Source: an uncultured Prevotellaceae bacterium
GTDB taxonomy: Bacteria > Bacteroidota > Bacteroidia > Bacteroidales > Bacteroidaceae
DNA: 64,000 bases
Assembly (NCBI GenBank): GCA_946188345.1
Contig: CAMHUI010000004.1
Location: 1 to 64,000, forward strand
Direction of reading: 5' to 3'
Shown: positions 39,677-49,155 of the stretch, piece after piece
How positions within the stretch are numbered: the stretch's first letter is position 1
How the letters are laid out: every line of letters begins with the position of its first letter
Program-made: the position numbers and the translations under genes
Notes under the pieces: model-generated
The model's database searches: none
Seen by the model: the letters and a program-made list of their open reading frames with translations, nothing else
Told to the model about the DNA's origin: nothing

Positions 39677-40447
39677 ATGGAAGAAAAGAAAAACGCCAAG
39701 CCCGTCGTATCGGTAGTCATGCCGATGCATAATTCCGCCAAATACCTGCGCGAAGCCATCGAGTCCGTCAGAGCCCAGACCTACCGCCGCTGGGAACTTC
39801 TCATCATCGACGATGCCTCCACCGACGGTTCTGCCGACATAGCCAGGGAATATGCCGAGAAAGACGACCGCATCCACGTGCTCAAAAACGAGAATCCCAT
39901 CGGCATGCCTTCAGCACCCCGCAACATCGGCATCCAGGAAGCGCGCGGACGGTTCATCGCCTTCCTCGACAGCGACGACATGTGGTACGCCCATAAGCTG
40001 GAACAGCAACTACCCCTCTTCCGCGACCCCTTCGTAGCCATCGCCTACTCCAACTACGAGAAAACCGACGAGAACAGCAAACGACGCGACCGCATCGTCA
40101 GCGCACCACGGCAGGCCGACTACAAAACCCTGCTCAGAGGAAACGTCATAGGAAACCTCACAGGCATCTACGACACCCGCAAAACCGGAAAAGTCATCAT
40201 CAAAGACACCCACCACGAAGACTATGCCATGTGGCTGCAGATACTACACATGGGATTCATCGCACGAAATACAGGCACCATCGCTGCAGCCTATCGTATC
40301 ACCAACGGATCAGTATCAGCCAGCAAGCTAAGAACCATGCAATGGCAATGGAACATCTACAGAAACATAGAACACATACCCCCCATGAAGTCAGCCTGGT
40401 ATTTCCTGCACTACGCCTACAAAGCCTTCTTCAAAAGCCTCATCTGA
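39677..40447 (+). CDS. Family 2 glycosyltransferase
   Basis: PVVSVVMPMHNSAKYLREAIESV...LIIDDASTDGSADIAREYAEKD. Confidence 0.88.
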   Translation: MEEKKNAKPVVSVVMPMHNSAKYLREAIESVRAQTYRRWELLIIDDASTDGSADIAREYAEKDDRIHVLKNENPIGMPSAPRNIGIQEARGRFIAFLDSDDMWYAHKLEQQLPLFRDPFVAIAYSNYEKTDENSKRRDRIVSAPRQADYKTLLRGNVIGNLTGIYDTRKTGKVIIKDTHHEDYAMWLQILHMGFIARNTGTIAAAYRITNGSVSASKLRTMQWQWNIYRNIEHIPPMKSAWYFLHYAYKAFFKSLI

Positions 40448-40546
40448 AGAAGTGCAGAATATATGCAACTTTTTTTCATTACGATACAATAAAAAGCAAA
40501 GACGTACGTTCTATAATAAAGAAAAAACATACGTGCAAGCACCATA

Positions 40547-41176
40547 ATGACAAAACTTGAAAACGGATATATACTCGACGGAATGAATGAGCTCGAACGC
40601 AACACGAAGCGCATCTTCGACTTCTTCGTAGCACTCATCTGTCTCGTCATCTTCTCACCACTCTTCCTCATCTGCTACATCGCCATCCGGCGCGAAGACG
40701 GCGGACCAGCCATCTTCAAGCAAGAGCGCATCGGACGCTTCGGCCGGCCATTCAACATCTATAAGTTCCGCTCCATGCGCGTCGACGCAGAAAAAGACGG
40801 ACCAGCACTCTATCAACACGAAAACGACACCCGAATGACACGCGTCGGAAAATTCCTGCGCGACCACCACCTCGACGAGCTGCCACAGCTCTGGAACGTC
40901 GTTAAAGGCGACATGGCCTTCATCGGACCACGTCCCGAACGCAAATACTACATCGACCAAATCATCGAGCGCGACCCACGCTACGTCTACCTCTACCAGA
41001 TAAGGCCAGGCGTCACCTCCTATGCCACACTCTACAACGGATACACCGACACCATAGAGAAGATGCTCCGACGCCTCGAACTCGACCTCTACTACCTCGA
41101 GCACCGCTCCTGGTGGTTCGACATCAAGCTGCTCGGGATGACATTCCTCAGCATCGCCTTCGGAAAAAAGTTCTGA
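40547..41176 (+). CDS. Undecaprenyl-phosphate sugar phosphotransferase (EPS initiating sugar transferase)
   Basis: [48 protein letters not shown]. Confidence 0.92.
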   Translation: MTKLENGYILDGMNELERNTKRIFDFFVALICLVIFSPLFLICYIAIRREDGGPAIFKQERIGRFGRPFNIYKFRSMRVDAEKDGPALYQHENDTRMTRVGKFLRDHHLDELPQLWNVVKGDMAFIGPRPERKYYIDQIIERDPRYVYLYQIRPGVTSYATLYNGYTDTIEKMLRRLELDLYYLEHRSWWFDIKLLGMTFLSIAFGKKF

Positions 41177-41318
41177 CACAAAGGAACACGCGCCACACAC
41201 CAGCAACACCTGACACAACAAGATACCCCATAGCAGCCAATTCCCTTCCCAACAACGGAGAGAATTGGCTGCAACTTTTTAGCCAAACTAAAACACAAAA
41301 CATCATCTATTGAAAAGT

Positions 41319-41406
41319 AATAGATGATTTATTACTGAGTAATAGATGATTTATTACTGAGTAATAGATGATTTATTACCGAGTAATAGATGATTTATTA
41401 CTTTGC
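41319..41406. repeat. 22-bp-period hairpin array C (4 units)
   Basis: AATAGATGATTTATTACTGAGT repeated at 41319, 41341, 41363, 41385; GTAATA-N7-TATTAC arms, 3-nt spacer. Confidence 0.9.
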
Positions 41407-41618
41407 AATAAATAATCTTTTGCATCTTGATTACCACCTTCTCACCCCATCTCCGTGAAGAAATCATCACATCATCAGCAACCGACAACAACCTTATCTG
41501 CATAAAGACGCCGCATGATTGCCATAGAGCCCCTACTGCCATAGACAATCATCTTTTTTTCCTAAAAATCCCATCTATTTTTTCTCGATTCACATTTTTC
41601 TTCGTACCTTTGCAACAA

Positions 41619-41873
41619 GTATCGCCGAAATGCCTAAAAGGCATCAGCCACGGCAGAGTCCTTGAACGCAGGGGGGCGGTATGATTTTAGTGGAACTATA
41701 ACAAGCGTTTGCTGTTATTCGGAATTGTCCTAAGAATCTCGCAAATTCAAAGAAACAAAAACCGATGAATAAGTTGCAAGCGTCTGTGCGTTAAGCATGG
41801 GCGTGACTTATCTGGTTTTTGTAGGCATGCGAGAGCCTTTAGGACATGGATGAGAATCGTCCATGTCTTTTTT
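41619..41873 (+). ncRNA. Structured ncRNA candidate, own promoter and terminator
   Basis: TACCTTTG promoter (41605-41612); stems GTATCGCC/GGCGGTAT, ATAACA(A)GC/GCTGTTAT, TCTCGCA/TGCGAGA, CAAAAACC/GGTTTTTG, ATAAGT/ACTTAT; terminator GACATGGA...TCCATGTCTTTTTT; no credible CDS. Confidence 0.65.
41843..41873 (+). terminator. Intrinsic terminator of ncRNA candidate
   Basis: GACATGGA-tgagaatcg-TCCATGTC-TTTTTT. Confidence 0.8.
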
Positions 41874-41931
41874 GTGCTCTATGCGAAGCCTACTCCTCCG
41901 AAGATAAGCAATACGCACTAATGTGTAACGT

Positions 41932-43008
41932 ATGGCTAACAAAAACCTTAATGCTGCTAAAACGGCAAAGAAAGATGAGTTTTATACTCAACTGACAGAC
42001 ATCGAACGGGAATTGCAACACTATTGGAAGCACTTCCGCGACAAGGTAGTATTGTGCAACTGCGACGATCCCTATGAGAGTAATTTCTTCAAGTACTTTG
42101 CACTTCGGTTCAATCAGTTAGGACTGAAGAAACTGATTTGCACATGCTACAACGGTTCGCCCGTCCAAGGCAACGAACTCATGATTGACTTCGGCGACTT
42201 TTCCGAAGAACCCAAAAAGATAGCCTATAAGGTAGAGATAACGGAAGTAAAGGACCTGAATGGCGATGGAGCAGTAGACTTGTCTGACGTTCAATACCTA
42301 CTCCAAAACGACAAAAACGTTTGTTCTATCCTCAAGACTGGTGACTTCCGCGACCCAGAGTGCATCGAACTCCTGAAACAGGCCGACATCGTTGTAACTA
42401 ACCCACCGTTCTCCTTGTTCCGAGAATACATCGGACAACTAATGGAATACGATAAGAAGTTTTTAATAGTAGGAAACCAAGGAGCTATAATATATAAAGA
42501 AATATTCCCAAGCGTAATTAACAATAAAATTTGGCTTGGGTATGGCTTTAAAGGAGGTGCCGCCCATTTCGTATCTCCTTACGAAGATGTAGCGACAGCC
42601 ACAGACCACAAAGCTGGTATGATAAGAGTTTCAGGAGTGCATTGGTTCACAAACATGGAAATACCAAAAAGGAATGAAGAAATTGACTTAGTTTGTAGAT
42701 ATTCACCAGAAGAATATCCGAAATACGATAATTATAATGCCATTAATGTAGATAGAACACAAGATATTCCTTGCGATTATGATGGAATTATGGGAGTTCC
42801 TATAACATTCCTTGACAAATATAATCCCAATCAATTCGAAATAGTATGGCAAGCAAGTGGAAATACAAAAGCTTCCGCACCAAGTTCTGTCCTTAAAGAA
42901 ATTGGTTATAATGCACATCCTGATGACCGTGGTGGGTGTGGAGTCGTGAGAGGCAAAAGGCAATACAGCAGAATATTAATTCGCAATAAACATCCCAAAA
43001 AGACTTGA
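41932..43008 (+). CDS. Adenine-specific DNA methyltransferase, EcoRI methylase family
   Basis: DIVVTNPPFSLFREYIGQL catalytic NPPF; KKDEFYTQLTDIERELQHYW N-terminus typical of family. Confidence 0.88.
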   Translation: MANKNLNAAKTAKKDEFYTQLTDIERELQHYWKHFRDKVVLCNCDDPYESNFFKYFALRFNQLGLKKLICTCYNGSPVQGNELMIDFGDFSEEPKKIAYKVEITEVKDLNGDGAVDLSDVQYLLQNDKNVCSILKTGDFRDPECIELLKQADIVVTNPPFSLFREYIGQLMEYDKKFLIVGNQGAIIYKEIFPSVINNKIWLGYGFKGGAAHFVSPYEDVATATDHKAGMIRVSGVHWFTNMEIPKRNEEIDLVCRYSPEEYPKYDNYNAINVDRTQDIPCDYDGIMGVPITFLDKYNPNQFEIVWQASGNTKASAPSSVLKEIGYNAHPDDRGGCGVVRGKRQYSRILIRNKHPKKT

Positions 43009-43022
43009 CTGCAGGAAAAAGA

Positions 43023-44144
43023 ATGACAATCAAGCAAATAGAAGTGACCGTTGGTGACATCACCAAGGGTTATGTGAATAACGATGAACAAGGTGTTCGT
43101 GGCTACGATGGTTTATTGGACATCCGCCCACCCTACCAGCGAGAGTTTATCTACAACGAAAAGGAACAGCAGGCAGTCATCAATACCGTACTGCAAGGCT
43201 ATCCGCTGAACGTGATGTACTGGGTAAAGCGAAGTGAGGATGCCGAGTGCCCCTACGAAGTGATGGACGGGCAGCAGCGTACGCTCTCGCTCTGCGAATA
43301 TGTAGACGGAAAATTCGCCTACGAGTTTAAGAACTTTTTCAATCAGCCCGAAGATATTCAGAAGCGCATCCTCAACTATCCGCTTACCATCTACGTCTGT
43401 GAGGGTGAAGCATCAGAAAAACTGGAGTGGTTTAAGACTATCAACATTGCAGGCAAGCCGCTGAACGACCAAGAGATAAATAATGCCATCTATGCCGGTC
43501 CCTTCGTAAGCGATGCCAAGCGCCACTTCTCAAAGAGCAACAGCGGGGCAGCCCGTTTGGGCAAAGACCTGGTCAACGGAACTCCCATCCGACAGGACTT
43601 TCTGAAGGTGGCATTACAGTGGATAGCCGACCATGAGACTCGGTGCGGCCATCGGCAGACCATAGTAGGCTATATGGCCGACCACCAGCATGACCCTAAT
43701 GCCAACAACCTTTGGTCTTACTTCCAAACGGTGCTCAACTGGGCCATCACCAACTTTGACATGAAGAAATTCAAGAAGATAATGAAGGGCTTGGACTGGG
43801 CTTGGCTGTACGACAAGTATGGTTCGGAGACTTTAAATACTGCAGCTCTCGGGAAACGCATTTCCGAACTGATGCGCGACAGCGAAATACAGCGTCAGGC
43901 AGGTATCATACCATACGTTCTGACTGGCGACGAGCACTACCTCGACTTACGGGCCTTTCCTGAAGACATTAAGTTAAAGGTATGGGAGCAGCAAGGTCAT
44001 AAGTGCGCTATCTGCGGCAAGGTGTTTGATTATGAGTTTATGGAGGGCGACCACATCACTCCTTGGCGTGAAGGTGGCCGAACTGTTATAGAGAATTGCC
44101 AGATGCTGTGCCGCGAATGTAACAGGAGAAAGGGAGCCAAATAA
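43023..44144 (+). CDS. DUF262 + HNH endonuclease domain protein
   Basis: PYEVMDGQQRTLSLCEY DUF262 motif; C-terminal CAICGKVFDYEFMEGDHITPWREGGRTVIENCQMLCRECNRRKG HNH. Track start 43005 is a TTG overlapping the methyltransferase stop. Confidence 0.88.
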   Translation: MTIKQIEVTVGDITKGYVNNDEQGVRGYDGLLDIRPPYQREFIYNEKEQQAVINTVLQGYPLNVMYWVKRSEDAECPYEVMDGQQRTLSLCEYVDGKFAYEFKNFFNQPEDIQKRILNYPLTIYVCEGEASEKLEWFKTINIAGKPLNDQEINNAIYAGPFVSDAKRHFSKSNSGAARLGKDLVNGTPIRQDFLKVALQWIADHETRCGHRQTIVGYMADHQHDPNANNLWSYFQTVLNWAITNFDMKKFKKIMKGLDWAWLYDKYGSETLNTAALGKRISELMRDSEIQRQAGIIPYVLTGDEHYLDLRAFPEDIKLKVWEQQGHKCAICGKVFDYEFMEGDHITPWREGGRTVIENCQMLCRECNRRKGAK

Positions 44145-44164
44145 AAACTCCTAATATCAATTGC

Positions 44165-44457
44165 TGTCTGGTAAAAAGCGGCCCGCAGGGCCAGTGAGAA
44201 CTTAGCCCCGGGCAACGCCCAGGGTTGAGGGTGCAGAGTAACTGGCGCCCCGAAGGTGGCAAAAGAATTGCATCCTGTTCCGTTCTTTTGCCACCTTCGG
44301 GGCGTTTTATCCGCCAATTCGCTGCCCAGGGCGTTGCCCGGGGCTAAGTTCTCACTGGCCCTGCGGGCCGCAAATAAGCCACTTTGTTTTGGAAATATTG
44401 ACGAACACGGATAAACACTGGGGTAGTCAAAGAAGGTAAAACATTTTTACCAGACAC
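44165..44457. mobile_element. MITE-like palindromic element
   Basis: 13-bp terminal IRs TGTCTGGTAAAAA/TTTTTACCAGACA; internal perfect 43-bp IR (44178-44220 / 44329-44371) and 22-bp IR (44246-44267 / 44283-44304). Confidence 0.75.
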
Positions 44458-44463
44458 CAATAG

Positions 44464-44496
44464 GTCAAAAAAAGACGGCATGGAAATGATGCCGTC
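44464..44496 (-). terminator. Minus-strand intrinsic terminator
   Basis: GACGGCAT...ATGCCGTC followed on minus strand by T-run. Confidence 0.65.
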
Positions 44497-44536
44497 TATG
44501 GAGTTGGAATGTAGCGTGAGGCCGCTACGGGAGGGG

Positions 44537-44986
44537 TTAGTACTTCCTGAGTTCGAGCTGGAGGGTTGGTGATTTTAGCTTCAGTCGGCTGCCAGTGAGC
44601 TCGACGATGGTGAAGGTCTCAGTGAGCGCACTGATGCCGAAGCGTCGCAGTTCGGCAATGTCCTCCACGGCGGGGTCGCCCGTGTCGCGGTTGTTATAGA
44701 CGGGGCTGCTGACGGTAAGCGTCGTATTGGTCTGCTCAAAGCGACAGAGGATGTTGGTAAAGTATCCCATCTCGAGTGTTGCCTGGCGCAACTGTAGCAG
44801 ACGGCCCTGGAAGCCCCACGTGAGGCCTTCGGCCGTGACGTCCTCCACCTCTTCGGTGGCGATGGTGGTGATGGTGGCCAGCTGCCAGAAACCGTCGAGC
44901 TTTCCATTGTCGGAGGTCTCTATCTCGCAGCTGCCGAGCATGAGCAGCAGACTGATGATGCAAGCGGTTGAAAGTATCTTCTTCAT
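44537..44986 (-). CDS. Lipocalin-like lipoprotein
   Basis: Lipobox LMLGSC; LDGFWQLATI start of lipocalin-like domain. Confidence 0.55.
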   Translation of the reverse strand: MKKILSTACIISLLLMLGSCEIETSDNGKLDGFWQLATITTIATEEVEDVTAEGLTWGFQGRLLQLRQATLEMGYFTNILCRFEQTNTTLTVSSPVYNNRDTGDPAVEDIAELRRFGISALTETFTIVELTGSRLKLKSPTLQLELRKY

Positions 44987-45026
44987 TACGGAATGATGGT
45001 TGTTGACTGTTAATATCCCCTATTAT

Positions 45027-46604
45027 TTATTTCCTTTTCTTTCGCCCAAGTGTTCCCTGCTTGATGACGGTGAGCTGTGCGCCGTAGTTGTTTCCCAACC
45101 ACTTGCCGCTGTCCATGCCTACGGCTCCGCGGATGCTCCATCCTTGCAGCCGGCTTTCCTCGGGGAAGTGCCATGTGGCCTCGGCCATCAGGTTGAAACT
45201 CTTCAGGGGCTTGGGGTATACGTTATAGTAGGAGCCGAAGCCCTTGCGATAGGTTGCCAGGAGGCGATAGCCGAGCAGGTCGCTGGGTTGCCCGCTCAGT
45301 CCGAGGTGGATGGCCTGGAAGCGGTTGTCCTCGACCACGATGCGGCCGTCGCTGTTGTAGAGCGGCGAACGATAGAGGGGGTTGCCGATGACCTGGCCCC
45401 AGTGCTGCCAACCGGTGAAGATATGGTGGTTGTAGTAGTTGTCGAGGCCGGTATAGTGTTCGGCCAGGTTGACGGTGTGGTCGTGATAGGTCGGCCCACC
45501 CTGATACTTCGTCGTGAGGTATTCAAGCACGACGCCGTTGACCAGATGGTTATACTTCAGCCGGAACTCGGCGCCGAGCATCCAGTCCTTGAAGTCGTAG
45601 AGGAAGTAGCGGTGCTTGACGATGCGGTTGGCATCGGCACCCTCGCCCCATCCGTTGTTGGCGATGTGCACCATCATAGAGTTGTCTTCGAAGAACTGGT
45701 CGACATAGAACCCCAGTGCCCAGGTCTCTTCGTCGTAGTTCAGCCGTGCCACATAGCTGCCCAGATGGTTTCCCTCTGCGTTCTTGTAGTTGCCGTCGGT
45801 AGCATCGGAGCCTCCAGGGAAAAGGGCATTGACAAACGACTTCGCGCCCGACTCGTTCTCGATGACGCTGCCGTCGGGCTGGTAGCTCTTGCCGCCGAAC
45901 TGGCAGGCCATCTCCAGGCCTATCTCAAACGACAGCGGGAAATAGCGCTCCTCGTTACCCACCTTGAAGTAGATGGCCTTGGAGTGATAGAGGGCGTTCT
46001 CGGTATAGCGTTGCTGCTGATGGGTGAAGTCCTGCTGCCAGCTGTCGTCGGTGGTGATGCCATAGGCCAGATGTCCCTTCAGCCGCAGCCAGCCCTTCGT
46101 GCGGGGCACCACCCAGTAGTCGGGCAGTCCGGCCCACACCTGAGGGATCGGTCGGGCGTTGATGCCAAGCGTCTGGGCGCCGGAGCTGAGATAGGGATTC
46201 TTCATCTGGGGCAAACGCTCCTTGCTACCTACCGTCAGGACGGCGTGAAGCCAACGGGCCTCGACGAAGGCCTGCTGAACGACGAGGGTGCTGGTGAAGC
46301 CTGTGGCCACAGCCACGTCGGCACCATAGCCAATGCCCCAGTGGCGCAGCGAGTCGTTGCGGAGCGGACGGATGAGTGAGCCGCGAACGTAGCCGTTGAC
46401 ATCGTCGAGCGAACTCAGACCATAGCGGTTGGCATTGAGCCAGAGTGGCGTCGTGCCATCGGAAACGGTAGCCTGAACCTCGGCCTTATACTCCAGCCCG
46501 TTGAAAGGCTTAAGCGCACCGGCCTCCTCTTCACCGTCGAGGGCTTGTGAAAAGGCGCTCAGCGGCAAGAGCAATGCCGACAAAAGGGTGTATCGTATGT
46601 TCAT
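45027..46604 (-). CDS. Capsule assembly Wzi family outer membrane protein
   Basis: 525-aa beta-barrel-like protein; PLWLNANRYGL, PDYWVVPRTKGWLRLKGHLAYG. Confidence 0.75.
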   Translation of the reverse strand: MNIRYTLLSALLLPLSAFSQALDGEEEAGALKPFNGLEYKAEVQATVSDGTTPLWLNANRYGLSSLDDVNGYVRGSLIRPLRNDSLRHWGIGYGADVAVATGFTSTLVVQQAFVEARWLHAVLTVGSKERLPQMKNPYLSSGAQTLGINARPIPQVWAGLPDYWVVPRTKGWLRLKGHLAYGITTDDSWQQDFTHQQQRYTENALYHSKAIYFKVGNEERYFPLSFEIGLEMACQFGGKSYQPDGSVIENESGAKSFVNALFPGGSDATDGNYKNAEGNHLGSYVARLNYDEETWALGFYVDQFFEDNSMMVHIANNGWGEGADANRIVKHRYFLYDFKDWMLGAEFRLKYNHLVNGVVLEYLTTKYQGGPTYHDHTVNLAEHYTGLDNYYNHHIFTGWQHWGQVIGNPLYRSPLYNSDGRIVVEDNRFQAIHLGLSGQPSDLLGYRLLATYRKGFGSYYNVYPKPLKSFNLMAEATWHFPEESRLQGWSIRGAVGMDSGKWLGNNYGAQLTVIKQGTLGRKKRK

Positions 46605-46698
46605 AGTGTCTGTTTTTTTTCTAATTTAATAACGTTCGTGCGTCCATTATATTGTATATTCTTGCAACAGGACAAGAGATTTTTCAAAGCAAAGAGCC

Positions 46699-47607
46699 TT
46701 ACCGACCGGTCGCACCCTTAGCTCGCCCCGCTGAAGGGTCTTCGCTGAATAACAAGGTTGCCACCTCTGTCTCCTGCCCCACCCTCACGTCGACGGAGGA
46801 GAGCTTCTGCTGAGCGATGAGACTGGCACTGCCATCAAGGGCAGATACTTCCATCTGCAGGACATCTGTCGCTTCATGAGGGATGGTATAGACCTCGAAG
46901 ACGGAGTTAGCGGAGAACTGGTCGGGAGTGAGGGTGCGCAGCTCGGTCTGACGCGACTGCTTGGCACCGAAGGTTGTGGTGGGATTGAGCGTGCTGCTGC
47001 CGCCCGTATAATAGAAGCGATACTGAGAGACTACTTGTGGAGTGGGTTCAAGTATCCGAACGCGCACCTTGGCGACACAGCGCTGCAAGACGATGGGCAG
47101 CGACGTGGTGCCGTCGGTAATCTCCACTTCCTCGCAGGCAAGGAAGGTGTCGGTCATCTTATTGTTAGGGAAAGAAACCTCGCTGAGCGAAGTGATGGTG
47201 GCTGAGGCAGTGCCACTATGGGCGACGGCAACAAGCTGGTAGGTGCCGTTGTCTAAGGTCAGCTCGAAGGTGCCGAAGTTGGCGTCGTTGAGCGTCTGAT
47301 GGATGGTCTTGCCCACCTTCGCCCCATTCTTGAAGAAGGCAAGACTCATGCGGGTACACAAGTCGGCAACGGGCAGATGCTCGTCAGACATGGGCTCTTC
47401 CGAGTCTGTTAGGGAATATGGAGCAAAGGCGGCCGGCCCTTGCAGGGAGGCAACAAATCGGATTCTACGAATGCCGTCATCGGTGGAAGAGTCAGTCCCG
47501 CTCGTCACTTCATCCGACTCTTCAAGGATAGGCTTCTCGCAGCCCGCAAAGAACAGAGCAAGGAGAAGAGTCAGGACTTTGAGACAACGAGCAATGGGCT
47601 TCATCAC
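46699..47607 (-). CDS. FimB/Mfa2-like fimbrial accessory lipoprotein
   Basis: Lipobox FFAGC; DUF-type layout RMSLAFFKNGAKVGKTIHQTLNDANFGTFELTLDNGTYQLVAVAHSG. Confidence 0.6.
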   Translation of the reverse strand: MMKPIARCLKVLTLLLALFFAGCEKPILEESDEVTSGTDSSTDDGIRRIRFVASLQGPAAFAPYSLTDSEEPMSDEHLPVADLCTRMSLAFFKNGAKVGKTIHQTLNDANFGTFELTLDNGTYQLVAVAHSGTASATITSLSEVSFPNNKMTDTFLACEEVEITDGTTSLPIVLQRCVAKVRVRILEPTPQVVSQYRFYYTGGSSTLNPTTTFGAKQSRQTELRTLTPDQFSANSVFEVYTIPHEATDVLQMEVSALDGSASLIAQQKLSSVDVRVGQETEVATLLFSEDPSAGRAKGATGR

Positions 47608-47617
47608 AGGAATCTGG

Positions 47618-48595
47618 TTATTTATCTAAGTTCCAGGCCCTGACCACGTTGTCACGTGGCAACGACTCGACAGCCTTCTCGATGTCGTCGGGGAGGTTGC
47701 AGAAGAAGTCAAGCCCCGTCAGATTCTCCAGCTCGTCAATGTTGCGGACATAATTACTCATGACATAGTTGCTGGGCACGGATGCTGTCTGGTCTACCCA
47801 GAAGCCAAGCGCCTTGTAGCCTCCGTTGCCTGAGGCCTTGCTCTTGCAGAGGATGGCCATGAAGAAATAACGCGGAACGGGAATCTGATTTTTTCCGCTG
47901 CCAAGGTACTTGATTATGTCGGCTTCGCGGTCGATGGTGCCACCTTTTACAATATACAAAGTGTCGCGGAAGTTGGCATTGTTCCAACCAGAGACGCCTC
48001 CATAGCCATGGATGCGCGTTTCCATGTCGGCCCAGATGCCTGCATTGATAGAATTCAGCTGCGGCTGCATGTTTGTCATGTAGAAGGTCTGCCGGTTGGC
48101 CGCCTGATTGTAGGAATAGGCACGGTCGGCTGATGGCATCATGTGGCCGTGGTCAAAACCCGAATTCCAATAGGGGTCGACGGTGAAATGATACTGTGAA
48201 GGCAGGTCGGGGTCGTTGGGATACTCTGAGAAATTACCTGAGGTGTCTCGGGGCTTGCGGTCAATCTTACTGCTGCTGTTTCCGGCATGCATACGATAGC
48301 ACGACCAGCGCTGGGCATGCTTCTCCGTGTCCCACTGCACACTGTAGTTGATACCGAAGGAAGCCCGATGGACTATCATGACATCGGCCTCGGCATTGCG
48401 CGAATGGTGGGTGGTGAGACTGGGAAACTCCAGACGGCCATAGACGGCTGACTGGCGGGTGTCGTTGCGGTTGGTGTTATTGCGGACGGCGGCAGAAGAT
48501 GAGTCGTCGTCAGTAAACTCGACATCGGTGCCGCAGGAAGCCAGCAGCAACAACGGCAACAACAATAGTGACAAGGGGCGTAATTTCATCATCAT
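47618..48595 (-). CDS. DNA/RNA non-specific endonuclease (secreted lipoprotein)
   Basis: FDHGHMMPSADRAYSYNQAANRQTFYMTNMQPQ (DRGH-like active site) and lipobox LLASC. Confidence 0.88.
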   Translation of the reverse strand: MMMKLRPLSLLLLPLLLLASCGTDVEFTDDDSSSAAVRNNTNRNDTRQSAVYGRLEFPSLTTHHSRNAEADVMIVHRASFGINYSVQWDTEKHAQRWSCYRMHAGNSSSKIDRKPRDTSGNFSEYPNDPDLPSQYHFTVDPYWNSGFDHGHMMPSADRAYSYNQAANRQTFYMTNMQPQLNSINAGIWADMETRIHGYGGVSGWNNANFRDTLYIVKGGTIDREADIIKYLGSGKNQIPVPRYFFMAILCKSKASGNGGYKALGFWVDQTASVPSNYVMSNYVRNIDELENLTGLDFFCNLPDDIEKAVESLPRDNVVRAWNLDK

Positions 48596-48730
48596 CTCTG
48601 GTTTTGCTAAGAAGGTCAGCTTTTATTAAAAAAAAGAAGTGCGCCCGCACGCATATGCAACTACGTTCGAACGCACCTCTCCGAAAAATTTAATCTCTAT
48701 ATCGACTGAAAAAGATAGTCAAGCAATGTC

Positions 48731-48982
48731 TTACTTCTTGATCTTACCGTAGCGGCTCATGAAGCGGTCAACACGACCGGCAGTGTCAACGAGCGTGCTC
48801 TTACCCGTATAGAAGGGGTGAGAGGTGTTAGAGATTTCGACTTTTACCACTGGGTAAGTTTCACCTTCGAATTCCACTGTATCATTGGTCTTTGCTGTGG
48901 ACTTCGTAAGGAACATATCGCCGTTGGACATGTCACGGAACACGACGGGGCGATAGTTTTCGGGATGAATACCTTTTTTCAT
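48731..48982 (-). CDS. rpmE2: 50S ribosomal protein L31 type B
   Basis: [29 protein letters not shown]...[20 protein letters not shown]; internal ATG 48982 preferred over track start. Confidence 0.95.
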   Translation of the reverse strand: MKKGIHPENYRPVVFRDMSNGDMFLTKSTAKTNDTVEFEGETYPVVKVEISNTSHPFYTGKSTLVDTAGRVDRFMSRYGKIKK

Positions 48983-49155
48983 TGTTTCTTTAAATGTTAT
49001 TATTAATATTGCTTTGTTACTTCGTTTGCAAGTATTCGGCTGATGCCTATACACTTAGCAGGGTGCAAAATTACAAAGAATTTCGCACCCTGCCAAATAT
49101 TTTAAGGATTATTTTCTGAAAATCTTACTTTTACTCTTTCGAGCAAGAGAAAGAC

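Noticed and set aside
45000-46379. 459-aa plus-strand ORF opposite the Wzi-like gene
   Set aside because: Antisense shadow of a better-supported beta-barrel protein; no recognisable domain
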